Shown: positions 50,665 to 62,439, counted from the first letter of the stretch. The stretch is 64,000 bases of DNA from Eunapius fragilis (GCA_963681505.1 OY811971.1:7063060-7127059), one strand, 5' to 3'. Numbers and translations are program-made. Notes: generated by a model from the letters alone, not told the origin.

Positions 50665-50864
50665 NNNNNNNNNNNNNNNNNNNNNNNNNNNNNNNNNNNN
50701 NNNNNNNNNNNNNNNNNNNNNNNNNNNNNNNNNNNNNNNNNNNNNNNNNNNNNNNNNNNNNNNNNNNNNNNNNNNNNNNNNNNNNNNNNNNNNNNNNNNN
50801 NNNNNNNNNNNNNNNNNNNNNNNNNNNNNNNNNNNNNNNNNNNNNNNNNNNNNNNNNNNNNNNN
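50665..50864. other. Assembly gap (200 N)
   Basis: Exactly 200 N. It truncates the LINE on the left and the palindromic repeat on the right, so the join is untested. Confidence 0.99.
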
Positions 50865-51102
50865 TATAGGATTGACCAATGGTGGTGTAAAAAGCACGGA
50901 AACAAGAGTGACAGAAATTTTACTGGAAAATTGAAATAGGCCTATATTTAGCACACAATATAACACACATGCCTGAGTAATGGGCTAAATATAGGCCTAT
51001 TTCAATTTTCCAGTAAAATTTCTGTCACTCTTGTTTCCGTGCTTTTTACACCACCATTGGTCAATCCTATATACCAACAACTCTCTCGTTAGAGAATGTT
51101 TT
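50865..51102. mobile_element. Palindromic MITE, copy 2 (left tip lost in gap)
   Basis: Near-perfect inverted repeat (TATAGGATTGACCAATGG...GGCCTATATTTAGC and its mirror). The right end reads CTCGTTAGAGAATG, as in the copy at 63178-63428. Confidence 0.8.
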
Positions 51103-52559
51103 TATTTACTTGTTTCATAAGTTTTTTTTCACCCTGTCATAGCAGTATCATAGTCAATAATCAAATGTAGGAACAGGATGGATGATCCCCTTTATCTCTT
51201 AATGCAAGAACAAATAACTTTAATGGTACTGCTGGTGGTGGGGGCAGCACTGATGGTGCAGGCAGGAGCGCCGGTGGGGGCAGCGCTGGTGGTGCCGGCG
51301 GGAGTAGCTGCTGGTAGTGGTGTGGGCAGTGCTGCTGGTTGTGGTGGCAGAAGCGGGGCTTCTGGAGGTGGTGGGGTGAAGGGGGAGAGGAGTTGGAGGA
51401 TGAATGTACTCTTCCTCCTCCGACCCCTCGTTGGTGAAAAACCCGCGAAGGTCGTCAGCCATCTACATATACGTAACAGAGAGTATGATTAAATTTTTAC
51501 TTCTTTATTTTTTAAAGCAAAGTGCACAGCCTTTACACATCTACATAGAGTATTATTAAATTTTTACCTCTTTTTGCTAGCAGATGAATAGCTTTTATAC
51601 CTGCAAAGCCTTACACGTGTGCAGACTGTGCTATAATTATATTAGTCCAATTCCATCATATTAATGACAGGGAGGGAAGGGGTGTATGCGTGTCAGTTGT
51701 GCTAAAATTCTATTGGTCAAATTTGATCCAGTAAAAATGGTCCCATCTAAACATGGAGGTGTAGCCTACATGCAGTTAAGTTGTATAGATGGGTAGTGTG
51801 GGAACTAAGGAAGTGAACTACATGGCAGTACATGGCAGCATGTAGATCGATCGATAAGGATATGTTCTCAGGTGAGGTCCTATCTGTGGACAGGGTCTGC
51901 AGCTTTATAAGTGTGGGCAGAAGGTCTGTTTTTATTTCACTACATTAATGTGAGTGTGCTGCTAGAAGTACCTGATGGTGGCTTATATCTTACTTACTGC
52001 TGCACAGGCAGATCACTACCCCTAAGAATAGCTTTTTCAAGACCACCATTATACTTCATTGGTGCATGAGATTTGGGTTTATACAAGGAGTAGCTATATG
52101 GGAAAAGGATATAGTTGCAGCTATTTAGTTCTCAGCCCTTGCAACTGTAACTATATTCATACAGTTGCAACATTCACAGTACATGGCTAGACAAGGAAGT
52201 CTTCAGATAAGGAAGCTTTATCAGATTAAAACAATAGACACTACTGTACACACAGTTGAGTCACCATGCATGCTTTACATGTGAAGTGAATGGTTTTGTG
52301 CAGATCCGTGCTGTACATAGTCGGGCAGGCCTTACTACCCACAGGTAGTAGGGTGACAAACCCGACCAAACGCGGTAGTAGGGCCGCCCGACAATGCTGT
52401 ACAAATGTTGCATGCACAGCTTTTTAATGTTAATACAACATGCCATAACATACCTTTGGGTGGTAGTGGTAGTTCTGTGACCCCTGCGGTACCGCGTCCT
52501 CTCGGCAGCACATTTAGCCAATCAGACAGCGGGATCATTTTAATACCGACTCCTTTCAG
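51103..52559 (-). mobile_element. Composite-repeat copy B, central and 3' part
   Basis: 51103-51150, the GC-rich 51228-51400 and 51600-51720 match, inverted, 63125-63175, 62866-63030 and 62770-62860. No protein is recognisable. The GC-rich stretch is built from GGTGGTG and GGGGGCAGC words and gives low-complexity Gly/Ser/Ala or His/Pro frames. 51720-52560 is otherwise unassigned. Confidence 0.5.
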
Positions 52560-52971
52560 ATGCTTTAATGGTAGCTGATATTTCTCCCTATTAGCAGCGC
52601 GATTTCCCTCGAGGTCCTCTTCATATCGCCGCCTTTAGTTTTAGCAGCACGGTTCTCCTCGAGGTTCTTCATATCGCCGCCTTTGAGCAGCACGGTTCTC
52701 CTTGGGGTCCTCTTCGTATCGCCACCTTTTAGCAGATCGCTTAGATTCAATATCGGCCTTGTAGCTGCCGCGTACAGAGGCCTTCTTCATTTCTGGATCG
52801 GCCATGTAGCTGTCGCGTACAGAGGCCTTCTTTTTGGGGGGATTGGCCTTGTAGAGCGCTCGGGCTTTAGCTTTGTTCTTGTATTGCTTTGGAGGTATTC
52901 CGCTCGTTGCTTAGATCTCTTCTTTTGCATTTTTAGAAAAAGAACTTCACTATTAGCCAACGTAACAACTA
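52560..52971 (-). pseudogene. Charged tandem-repeat protein remnant (copy B)
   Basis: The minus strand starts QKKRSKQRAEYLQ and then repeats words like YKADPEKKKASVR and RRYEEDLEENRAAK across frames. Such Lys/Glu-rich repeats are known from mobile-element-linked proteins in sponges and cnidarians, but no enzymatic domain is visible. The frame shifts several times. The CACTA element is inserted just upstream of its start. Confidence 0.5.
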
Positions 52972-53246
52972 CACAGCCAAATTTCATTTACTGGGTCAAC
53001 CATGTATACATACCATACGCTATATGTTGCCGTAATCTGGTTCAAAATGTTAACACAGTCTGGTTCATACGATGTAGGGAAATACTATGTAGGGGCTTGA
53101 TACACCCTACGCTAAACAATATGTTCTACATATTGGGAACAGATTGATAACATACCCAACCAGACAAGCGGGTTTCCCTTATAAGGCATTGTTTGTATGG
53201 TGTTGGAGAATTGTATTCATACGCTACTATTCTCATCCCCCACCCT

Positions 53247-53976
53247 TCATACAATTGTGTCATCTCTATTATTAGAAAATGTATTTTCACAGTAGACATT
53301 ATAGCAATACATGGTGTTGTTCCAGTCATGCTCAAATACAAGTGTGTTCTCTTGAATGATTTCTCGCTCAACGTTCCTGGAAGATGTTGCAGTCTCCTTA
53401 AATAGGCAAGTAGCACTGCATTCATGAACAATAGAAACAGGTCGTTGTATGTTGCTGCCAGTAGTGCAGAAGATAGTGGTAGATAGGTCCAGGAGTGGGC
53501 AGTCATATTCATTCACCACTGGCAGTCCATCAGGTAACGAGAGCTCATGAAATCCTTGCACCAGGCAGTGCACACTGTCATCACTATGTTTAAATGTTGC
53601 TAGCAGTATTCCATACTTGATCTAAACAAAGAACAATACATGTACTCATACACCTACCATATCCTGCAATGAAACTTACATTGCACTGGGGCGTAACAAG
53701 TTCCACATAGTCTCCGGAATTGACCAGGACAGTACTTTGGGACACTATAGCCCGATGCTCAAACACTTTATCTGTAAGGGCAAACGTGCCCATTACAATA
53801 TCACACCGCATGCTATGTTGCAACAAGTAGCCAAGGGTGGTTGTGTGCTTTCCCGCAGATATAAGTGGTAGTGTTGAAATTGTACACGAAGTCCGCAATG
53901 CCTGATGAGCAAGCGAACACTCGTTATTGCAATCATACATGCATGCACACAAAACGGAAGCCATACACACAAACAT

Positions 53977-54010
<34 letters not shown>

Positions 54011-54011
54011 G

Positions 54012-54059
<48 letters not shown>

Positions 54060-57000
54060 CACACACACGCGCACACACACACACACACAAACACAAACAC
54101 AGAGAAACACACTCATGCATAAACACACAACACATCACACGCAAATATACCGGAACGCTTCACAAACCTTTCTCGCTACTCCTGGTTGATAAATTGACTT
54201 ATGTCCAAGCAACTCTTGCATGGAGATACCACGTACAATATGTTGTACCAGAGGAACAAAATACAGATCTTTCAGAGCACCACCACACCTACACATGATC
54301 ACAAGATGTTAAAATGTTTTTATAAAATGATACATGTCAGATGACATACCTTTCACTTGCATTGCCACCATTACAAATATAACGCAAATGTTGCAATACA
54401 CAGAATCGTCTAGCGATATCACGGCTAGGAGCAAGCCTGTTTCCAAATACATTGTACGTTCTTACATTTGAGTTGAACGACTCAAACCTTAAGGGATACA
54501 ATTATAATCAAACCAGAAACAAAGTGCATGTACTTACCTTTCAGCTGAGAAAGCTGAACAGGGCCCATACTTCACCATGCTATCAACAAGATGAAGGATG
54601 AGGTGTGTCTTCTTCTTTTCCAGCAAAGAAGGCATGTATTGCTTCACTGCACTCACGAAGTTTTGACAGATAGTTTTCCACTCTTCCAACAAAGTTGGCT
54701 TGAAGAAGTCACAGTATGCAATTTTGAAAACCTAACAAATACAATAGACTCAAAATTGCAGGTTGATAGTAGCGCTTACCTTGGAAAACGAAACAAGTAC
54801 TTCCTTTTGCCCATCACTAAGGTATGGACCTAAGATGAACAATGCCATCTGTGACCATCCTTTGAAATCACGCCCTACAAATGATTGGTAGTAGTAGCAG
54901 ACACTGCCATACAGCTTGGTACTAAAACCACAGGTGTTGAATGCCCGCACTCGGGCCTGGATTTCCCTCTTCTGCTGTGCTGTCATCTTTGGCATTACGT
55001 CTTTCAGGAAGTGCTTGCATGAACCAAGTAACAACGTATGCAAAACTTCAACAGGTAAATACCTATGGGAAGGACATTAAAATTAAAATTAAAATTGTTT
55101 AGTACTTACTGGTAAATGTCAGCAGCAACAGGTAACACATATAGCATAGGATTGTAATCCTCCCGCAATCCAAACGATTTCCTCATGGTAACCCTCTCAG
55201 CCTCTGTAAGCAGTGCTTTGATTTGAGCAATCTGCTGCAGCGCCATAACCTTCGTTCTCAAAGCACACACTCTGTCAGGGTTTTCAGTTCTAGTGGTCTG
55301 GTAAATAACATAGTTTCGCCATTAAAAAATATCAAGCAATAGCCATGACTCACCATGCACAGATGGCAATACTTTATAGCCCGACTACCAAGATGGTTTA
55401 GCAGCTCTGAAGCCCTAGGGTTATCACACACTATGCACATGACTGGAGCCACCACTAGGACCATTTCTTGGTACAATGCGTCAAATGTAAAAACCCCTTC
55501 AGTTTCCAATGTTGCCAGTTGTTGGGCAATTGGTTCAGCTAGATCAACTGGAGAGACACTGTCAGAGCTGCTAACAAAATTAATGTTTTCAATCCTGGCA
55601 TTAAGACGACGCGGAAAACCAGCGAAGGAGAGATACCATGATTCAAATTTGTGCCACTTTTTGGAACGATTACCACTTGTATCGTCAGAAAAAAGAATAA
55701 GTGGTAACATTACTACTCTTTTCCCATCTGCTCTCGCTTTGAGAGGGTGTGGTGCTAGATGATTGTAGTTTCCTAAACATGGTAAAATCTGCTAAATTTT
55801 CTTTTACATATTGATTATGCACATACCTGCTTGTCCATCTTTGCAAAACCAGAACCTGACGACACTTGCTGTACAATATGGATGGGAGGGGTGGCTAAAC
55901 CAACTATATCAGACACTGGCACACTCATTTTGCCGTATGAAATGAGGCTGTCTGAAGACATATGTGTTACAGTTGTGTCTGGTACCATGTGTTGAAACTG
56001 TACAACATCTAGAAGAACCTCAATGTCAGCCAGAACATCTTTTGAGGGTGCCTGTGTTGAAATACATATATAGAAATTGTCATAATCAGTTTCAGCAGCT
56101 AACCCAGTGATAGAATTTCTCAACAACTCCAGTGAGAGTTCCCAGCTCATGGTGTTTGATAAGAATACAGTCCTTCAAAAACACAGATGTTCCATTAAGA
56201 AGCTTAACCATAGGGGAAAAGAAACGGGAATCATTGCACCAAACCTCTGCATGGTATATTTCCCTGAAATGAATCAAACAATAACCAACACAGCAATGTA
56301 TTGGTACGCATTACATACGTGTGCATGTCAAGTCCCTCAACTGGGAACCGTATCAAGTTATTAGATAAATGAGGCTGTCCAACACATTGAGAAACTATGG
56401 ACTCCAAAGGAATAGAATAGAACGGTATTCCTTTACTGTTAACATGCTAAACATATAAAAGGAAAAATTAAGTTAATATGATACAGTAACATGTACTAGG
56501 TACCATACCCTGACAGGTTCTTTCATATCTGGTAGTTTAAACTTCTTTACACTAGAGAGACAAGGAACTGGGATGCCCATCTGTTTCAGAATGAACCACA
56601 CAAATGATAGATTCATTTCACCCTTTTGTATTAAAAAAGAATAAATAAACAAAACTCGTAGAAGCCAACAACATACCATGGGATGTGGTGAGTTGACCAG
56701 AAAAAAAAGGAGAGCAAATATCTTTGATGGAAATGGATGATAACTGCCTGTGCTGGTATGTGTGAGCTCATCAAACCATTCTTCAATATCAGGATCAGCA
56801 TCAACTACATCAGCTACGTCATCATAAAGGTCATCATTGCACACAGATTCATCTTCTGTAGGTTTTCGTTGCTCAGCATGGAACACTTCCTCGCTCTGTA
56901 GTGGCTGCTCAGCACGGATGCCAGCCTGCATGGATGGATTGTAATTTTTTACAGTCGCTCGCCTGCATGAAGGCCAAGTCTTCAAGGAAAGAGACATGAG

Positions 57001-57374
57001 ATCGACTTGCAACATGCTGTGCGTACTTGCTGGGATGCTGGAAACTTTGACCACACGGTTCACAACGAAATCCTGTACATCAATATATTTGTGAACATAC
57101 TTAAAAGCATTTCCTAACATATAAGCAAGTTGATGGTTACGGATGGTGCCTAGCATGTGAACATATTACCAAATAAGCAACACGTGCTTTAATACTGGGT
57201 CCTAAGCTTTGAATTCTAATTCACGGTGATCACGAGTGCATCTTAAAATGCACGATCCTTGCTGAAATAGACTATTTTAACCGCCATTTGAATACCAGGT
57301 CACGATTCTCACTCTTTCGCCGTACCCTTTTAGCTACCAAGAAACCATACATTGCATTACTCACGTTTCGACAT
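53247..57374 (-). CDS. CACTA/Plavaka-like transposase, 983 aa, 15 exons
   Basis: Exons (minus): 57365-57374, 56963-57072, 56677-56925, 56509-56622, 56319-56446, 56104-56263, 55827-56051, 55354-55788, 55110-55297, 54780-55062, 54538-54731, 54350-54487, 54168-54288, 53680-53901 and 53247-53621. All phases agree and no stop occurs. A C2H2 finger lies at residues 7-29 (CX2CX12HX5H), then an acidic stretch (about 60-95). The tnp2-like core has ILFSDDTSGN (about 363-372), CDNPRASELLNH (453-464) with a CHLC pair, a LHTLLLGSCKH block, and SAERFESFN (about 696-704) followed by LAPSRDIARRF. These Asp/Asp/Glu are the likely catalytic set (inference). The C-terminus is Cys-rich (HECSATC, YCYNVYC). Exon 2 must use a GC donor (CAG|GCGAGC) with a 37-nt intron to keep frame, which is the weakest point. 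An alternative start at 57156 would skip the finger. Confidence 0.8.
53979..54098. repeat. (CA)n tracts in a transposase intron
   Basis: Interrupted CA runs on the plus strand within the intron 53902-54167, so (UG)n in the transposase pre-mRNA. Confidence 0.85.
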
Positions 57375-57534
57375 GGTGCGCACACTTCAGAATCGCTCAG
57401 TTGGTAATAAATATTCTTGGCGGGATGGTACAGCTGCTGGAAAAGAACGATCCACCCGGACCTATTCGAGATATCTGCTCTGCAACCCTATTGGACATTG
57501 CAGACTATTTAAGATGTAAATTGGGGTTCGTGCG
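57375..57534. promoter_or_regulatory. Shared divergent promoter region of the CACTA element
   Basis: The ~160 bp between the transposase ATG (57374, minus) and the accessory ATG (57535, plus) must hold both promoters unless transcripts start further away. Short open frames on the plus strand from 57373 suggest the accessory gene could have a longer N-terminus. No TATA box was identified. Confidence 0.4.
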
Positions 57535-58701
57535 ATGTTAAATCAAATCGCGCGCTGCGAAATGGCATTACCTGGCAATGATCGTTTTCATCCTTATTCA
57601 TATCCTGATGGAATTCGACCGAATGTACCCAGTTCCTCACCTGCAGCGGGTAGATGCAATACTACGACTATTCTTCCATCTCACCCTGTTCAGAGGCCTC
57701 CATGTGCTGCAACAGCCACAGCGCCTCATCCACTGCAGGCAACATTGGACAAAATTATGGGGGGCATCAATACTATTTCGACCGCTGTATCTGCTATGAA
57801 AACCGAGCAAGAGAAACACGCAAAACAACTCGATGATTTAATTCAATCCTCCTTTACAATTGAAAAAAGCGGGTATAAGGTACGGCACTGCAACAATGAT
57901 ATGCCAGCATGAAACAATATAGTATTACCAATCCATGCATACGCAGGATGAGTTGATTCTCGAAACAGCCCTACTCTTTTGCAAGACGATAAATCGGCAG
58001 CCGGACCAAAAATCCATTTTGGTATGTACCCTGTGTATGCATGACATTAATTTAATCAGTGCATGTGACATTTATTAAATAAAATATATAGGGAATTGTC
58101 GCAAAGGTTCTAAAGTCTGATAGCACTAAAAAGTATAAAAAAGATGCTGCCAGTGTCTTTATACGAGGTCGTCTGTGTGAACTGCGTGCAGAAGAGCGAC
58201 GCAGAGTAAGACATATTCATGTTTTGCATCACATTAAATGTGTTTAATTTTAAGGTACTCGGTCGAAAACCTTGCGAGGCATACCCTACACTTTCATGTG
58301 ACCTGTTCATGGAGAAGTTTCTTCCCTTACTAAAGGTAGAAAGGGATGTCATTCCCTTGTATCCAAGTCACGTGGCGATACTGGTACGTACATGCATACG
58401 GCTATTGTTATAAATTATAGTATACTCATGCTATTCCCGCCGGCTTCAATCGACTCGTATACAGCGCAAATACTGCAGAAATGTAATACATTACAAAGAT
58501 CGCATGTATAAGGGTCTTGATGTGTGGCTCAAGATGATGTACCACGATGGCAAACCATCAGCAACGGAGTTGCAGTCTGCTTTGGATGAAGACGACGACA
58601 TTATCAATCCCCGAGCTCCTGATCATGACGCCGCACAGGCTAACTCTCCAAGTTATACAGAACCAACTTACAACAATGAACTAGTAGACACTTTACAGTA
58701 A
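57535..58701 (+). CDS. Unknown protein of the CACTA element, 299 aa, 5 exons
   Basis: Exons: 57535-57879, 57947-58021, 58092-58205, 58255-58383 and 58465-58701. All introns are GT-AG and phase 0, and no stop occurs across 299 codons. The N-terminus is Pro/Ser/Ala-rich, followed by a likely coiled coil (TLDKIMGGINTISTAVSAMK, then EQEKHAKQLDDLIQ). A basic middle has KVLKSDSTKKYKKDAASVF, then RGRLCELRAEERRR and conserved-looking cysteines (GRKPCEAYPTLSCDLF, RKYCRNVIHYKDRMYKGLD). The tail is acidic (ALDEDDD). I recognise no domain family. By position it may be an accessory DNA-binding or regulatory protein, analogous to TnpA of plant En/Spm elements (analogy only). A captured host gene is possible. 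The start is the first ATG after an in-frame stop. Confidence 0.65.
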
Positions 58702-59016
58702 CACCAGGTCTATCTTTCTATCATGTACAACGCATGCCCGCGCCCGTGATTCAGCTATTGTATATCTAACGACTTCAATTAAACGTTAATCAAAATTTTC
58801 ACATGATTGGTTCAATACGTATTCAATCTGAGGTTCGTATGTTAAACAGCATTGGTACATACTGTTGCCCATATGTACCTAAAAGTAGCGCCATTTTGAT
58901 TGCAGCTGTCATAACAATCTGTATCAGATTGTGGCTTGCTGACATACTATGAGCCAAATGTGATAGACATCTTGGCTCAGAATGTTGCGTCTGTCATACT
59001 TGGTACAGTTTGTAAC
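58702..59016. other. CACTA element right non-coding end
   Basis: Sequence between the accessory stop and the right terminal repeat, with no coding motif. It probably includes the accessory 3' UTR and subterminal binding sites, but no clear repeated motif was resolved. Confidence 0.5.
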
Positions 59017-59121
59017 AATTTGGCTGTGTAATATATTAAACTGGATAAATTTAGTGCAGGTTAGAGTATTTATAACTGCCTAAAATAATTAATAAATTGA
59101 ACTTGATATATGTATGTCTAT

Positions 59122-59904
59122 ATGACATGTAAGGATAAAGTGCCGGTAAATTTCGAAGCGATTGGTACTATTCCCGTCCTTCAAAACCGTTCCTAGCTGG
59201 AGTTATACCTTCCTAAGAAGAAGAAGACGACGACGATGGAGAATTATTTTGGGACTGGGCACGAGAAACAGGAAATTGTTTGTTTCTCTATAACCACACC
59301 GTTTTATGACACGGAACAAACGTAGAACTGTAGATCGTTGTGCTCTCATTCCATCGCGATAAAGAGATAAGCGATCCGTATCTCCGTTGTCCCTCCAGAC
59401 GCTAGTGAAGTTTTATTAATGACATTCATCAACCCTCAATCAACCCTATATTGAACCTGCTGCCGCAGGTTCATAAGAATAGGTGTTTTAACAGCAAATC
59501 TGAACCTGCGGCAGCAGGTTCAATATCAGATTGATTGAGGGTTGATGAATGTCATTAATAAAACTTCACTAGCGTCTGGAGGGACAACGGAGAAACGGAT
59601 CGCTTATCTCTTTATCATGAATGTCATTAATAAAACTTCACTAGCGTCTGGAGGGACAACGGAGAAACGGATCGCTTATCTCTTTATCACGATGGAATGA
59701 GAGCACAACGATCTACAGTTCTACGTTGGTACCATGTCATAAAACGGTTGTTTCTCGTGCCCAGTCCCTTAATAATTCTTGGTCGTCGTCGTCTTTTAAT
59801 TCTTCTTCTTAGGAAGGTATAACTCGAGCTACGAACGGTTTTGAAGAACGGCAATAGTACCAATCGCTTCGAACTTTACCGGCACTTTATCTTTACATGT
59901 CATA
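59122..59904. mobile_element. Fold-back element with nested palindrome (5' arm of composite repeat)
   Basis: The left arm (ATGACATGTAAGGATAAAGT...) is mirrored by the right arm ending ACTTTATCTTTACATGTCAT. At the centre (about 59452-59526) is a second palindrome, GAACCTGCTGCCGCAGGTTC, repeated inverted after a ~30-bp spacer. The right arm also carries a 72-bp tandem duplication (about 59546-59692; unit with TGAATGTCATTAATAAAACT). A related single arm occurs at 45655-45720. Confidence 0.75.
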
Positions 59905-59977
59905 ATTATCAAGTTCTGTTTAATAATGATATATAATATAATTTTTTAATTTTTTTATTTATTTATTTTTAATTATT

Positions 59978-61080
59978 AAACATAGTTGAGCCTTAGTAGG
60001 GGTGGTCTAGGCCTCCGTAGGTTGGAGCTGCATTGTTCAGTGGCTTACTTGGCATCTGTGATCAAAACCAGTAATTCAGATCCCCTGGATGAGTTTTTTA
60101 GGCAAGCAGTCAGCATTTACAATAGTTTGGTTCATCAGGCAAGTTCTTTATCAGATAATTCGTTTTTAGAGTCAGGGTCGAGCCAAAAAAACAGTTGTGT
60201 GCGACTTCAACTCCAGCCAACCGTGCCCGCTTGTTGTCAGCGTCATCTCGCCATGCTTCCTCTTGGCTGGCAGTGATTCCGTCCAGGGGACTCAATCTCT
60301 GCATGGAGCCTGAAGAGTTCCAGGTGGCATTGAAATGGTGGCTTGGGATGGACACTTCACCACAGCAACGTTGTCCCCACTGCCACGACAATCAGCTAGA
60401 CCCTCATGGGCATCATGCAGTAACCTGCAAAGCGGGAGGGGATGCAGTGATACGGCATGCATAATGCCCTGAGGGATGTATTTACGCAATTCTGCCATAG
60501 GGCTCGTCTGGGTGGTTAATTAGAAAAAGGGTATGGATCGGGAGGGGATTTTTCTAATAGCCGGCCAGCAGACTTTCTGGTCCCCAACTGGACACTGGGC
60601 AAGCCAGCTGCGTTTGACCTAACTGTAGTCTCACCGCTTAACTCCAATACATTGATTGAAGGGGGAGCTACAAGTGGGTCAGCAGCGGGTAAGGCCGAAG
60701 TGCGTAAGCACAATGCCAACGACCCTAAGTGCAGGGAGCTGGGGTGGGTCTGCATTCCCTTAGCGGTCGAGTCATATGGCCCTGGGTGCTGGGGGGAAGA
60801 AGCACATAGTTCGTTTTCTCGCCTTGCAGCCCGCCTGGCTTAAATTGCAGTTACAGTGCAGCAAGTCCAAAGCCACAACGACCATATTCCAGAGACTTAA
60901 CCTGACCTTGGTCCGTTGTAATGCAAGAGCCATGCTATCCCGTGCATGGCTGTTGCAGTCAATAGACGCGGGGGTTAATTGAGACATGTGGGTTAGGGTG
61001 GGTGTTCTTTGGGTGTTGTGGGTCTTTTTGGTGTGCTGTACACTACTTAAGGGTTTTATTTCGTTGTACATGTAATCTTT
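59978..61080 (+). mobile_element. R2-type LINE 3' fragment (left arm of tail-to-tail pair)
   Basis: It starts at LSLSRGGLGLRRLELHC and continues through RARLLSASSRHASSWLAV, the zinc finger CPHC...H....C, the endonuclease block (SRPADFLVPNW-like) and LTLVRCNARAMLSRAWL. Frame changes and stops show it is dead. The 3' tail ends in AATAAT repeats. It is related to, but a different subfamily from, 47889-50664. Confidence 0.7.
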
Positions 61081-61124
61081 GAATAATAATAAATAATAAT
61101 ATATGAATAATTGATATAATTGAA

Positions 61125-62101
61125 CAAAGATTACATGTACAACGAAATAAAACCCCTAAGTAGTGTACAGCACATCAAAAAGACCCACAACACCCAAAGA
61201 ACACCCACCCTAACCCGCATGTCTCAATTAACTCCCGTCTATCGACTGCAACAGCCTTGCACGGGATAGCATGGCTCTTGCATTACAACGGACTAAGGTC
61301 AGGTTAAGTCTCTGGTATATGGTCGTTGTGGCTTTGGACTTGCTGCACTGTAACTGTAAAGCCAGTCGGGCTGCAAGGCGAGAAAACGAACTATGCATGT
61401 GCTTCTTCCCCCCAGCACCCATAAGACTCGACCGCTAAGGGAATGCAGACCCACTCCAGCTACCTGCACTTAGGGTCGTTGGCATTGTGCTTGCGCACTT
61501 CGGCCTTACCCGCTGCTGACCCACTTGTAGCTCCCGCTTCAATCAATGTATTGGAGTTAAGCGGTGAGACTACAGTTAGGTCACACACAGCTGGCTTGCC
61601 CAGTGCCCAGTTGGGGACCAGAAAGTCTGCTGGCCGGCTATTAGTAAAATTCCCTCCCGACCATGCATACTCTATCTCCAATTGACCACCCAGACGAGCT
61701 CTATGGCAGAATTGCGTAAATACATCCATCAGGGCATTATGCCGTATCACTGCCTCCCCTCCCCCTTTGCAGGTTACTGCATGATGCCCATGAGGGTCTA
61801 GCTGATGGTCGTGGCAGTGGGGACAACGTTGCTGTGGTGAAGTGTCCATCCCAAGCCACCATTTCAATGCCACCTGGAACCCTTCTGGCTCCATGCAGAG
61901 ATTGAGTCCCCTGGACGGAATCACTGCCAGCCAAGAGGAAGCATGGCGAGATGACGCTGACAACAAGCGGGCACGGTTGGCTGGAGTTGAAACTGATCAA
62001 ACTAATGGTTTTCAATTCCAGCAGATAACTTTTTTTGGCTCGACCCTGACTCTAAAAACGAATTATCTGATAAAGAACTTGCCTGAGGAACCAAACTATT
62101 T
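61125..62101 (-). mobile_element. R2-type LINE 3' fragment (right arm of tail-to-tail pair)
   Basis: Reverse-complement homologue of 60121-61080 with scattered differences. It joins tail to tail across a ~44-bp A/T-rich spacer. The longest open piece (61460-61966) covers the zinc finger and the RPADFLVPNWALGKPAVCDL endonuclease block. Confidence 0.7.
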
Positions 62102-62258
62102 TTATTAATAATTTTAGGCAGTATATAAAAATAATAATTATTATTGTTAATAATATGCAGTATAGGATTACAGGTTAGAGTATTGAATACATTATACCGC
62201 ATAGGAATATATTGTATAATCAAGTATTTAACTTGTAAACTATGTAACTATGTATGAG

Positions 62259-62425
62259 TCAACCAACTAAGTAGAGGTCTGAGACTTTAGCACGGGGACC
62301 TGCCCTTGCAAGAAATGCTCTGGCATTCGAGTGCACAATGGAAAGGTTTAGTCTGGATTCAATGCTGTCCATAGTGGTGAAAGTGGAGGAGTTAACCTGG
62401 ACTGAAAGGCGGGAAGCAAGTTTCT
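62259..62425 (-). mobile_element. R2-type LINE C-terminal scrap
   Basis: On the minus strand the frame reads LASRLSVQVNSS, then LNLSIVHSNARAFLARAG to a stop. This aligns with the end of the frame at 47889 (LASRLATRQ, then LSMTLVRANVRALLSRA). Confidence 0.5.
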
Positions 62426-62439
62426 TGAATGTATACTCT

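Larger units (their letters stand above)
52972..59028. mobile_element. CACTA/EnSpm-type (Plavaka-like) DNA transposon, apparently intact
   Basis: 6,057 bp. The ends are perfect 12-bp inverted repeats, CACAGCCAAATT (52972-52983) and AATTTGGCTGTG (59017-59028), with the dinucleotide TA directly outside both (52970-52971 and 59029-59030). CAC ends and a 2-3 bp duplication are usual for EnSpm/CACTA elements. Inside are two divergent multi-exon genes, both open: the transposase (53247-57374, minus) and an unknown protein (57535-58701, plus), with ~160 bp between their starts. The flanks are both composite-repeat sequence, and the related copy at about 62446 lacks the insertion. Low internal decay suggests a young, possibly active insertion. 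Confidence 0.8.

Noticed and set aside
51178-51492. Gly/Ala/Val-rich 104-codon frame
   Set aside because: It lies in the GC-rich repeated stretch of the composite element, and the matching inverted copy (62866-63030) does not keep the frame.
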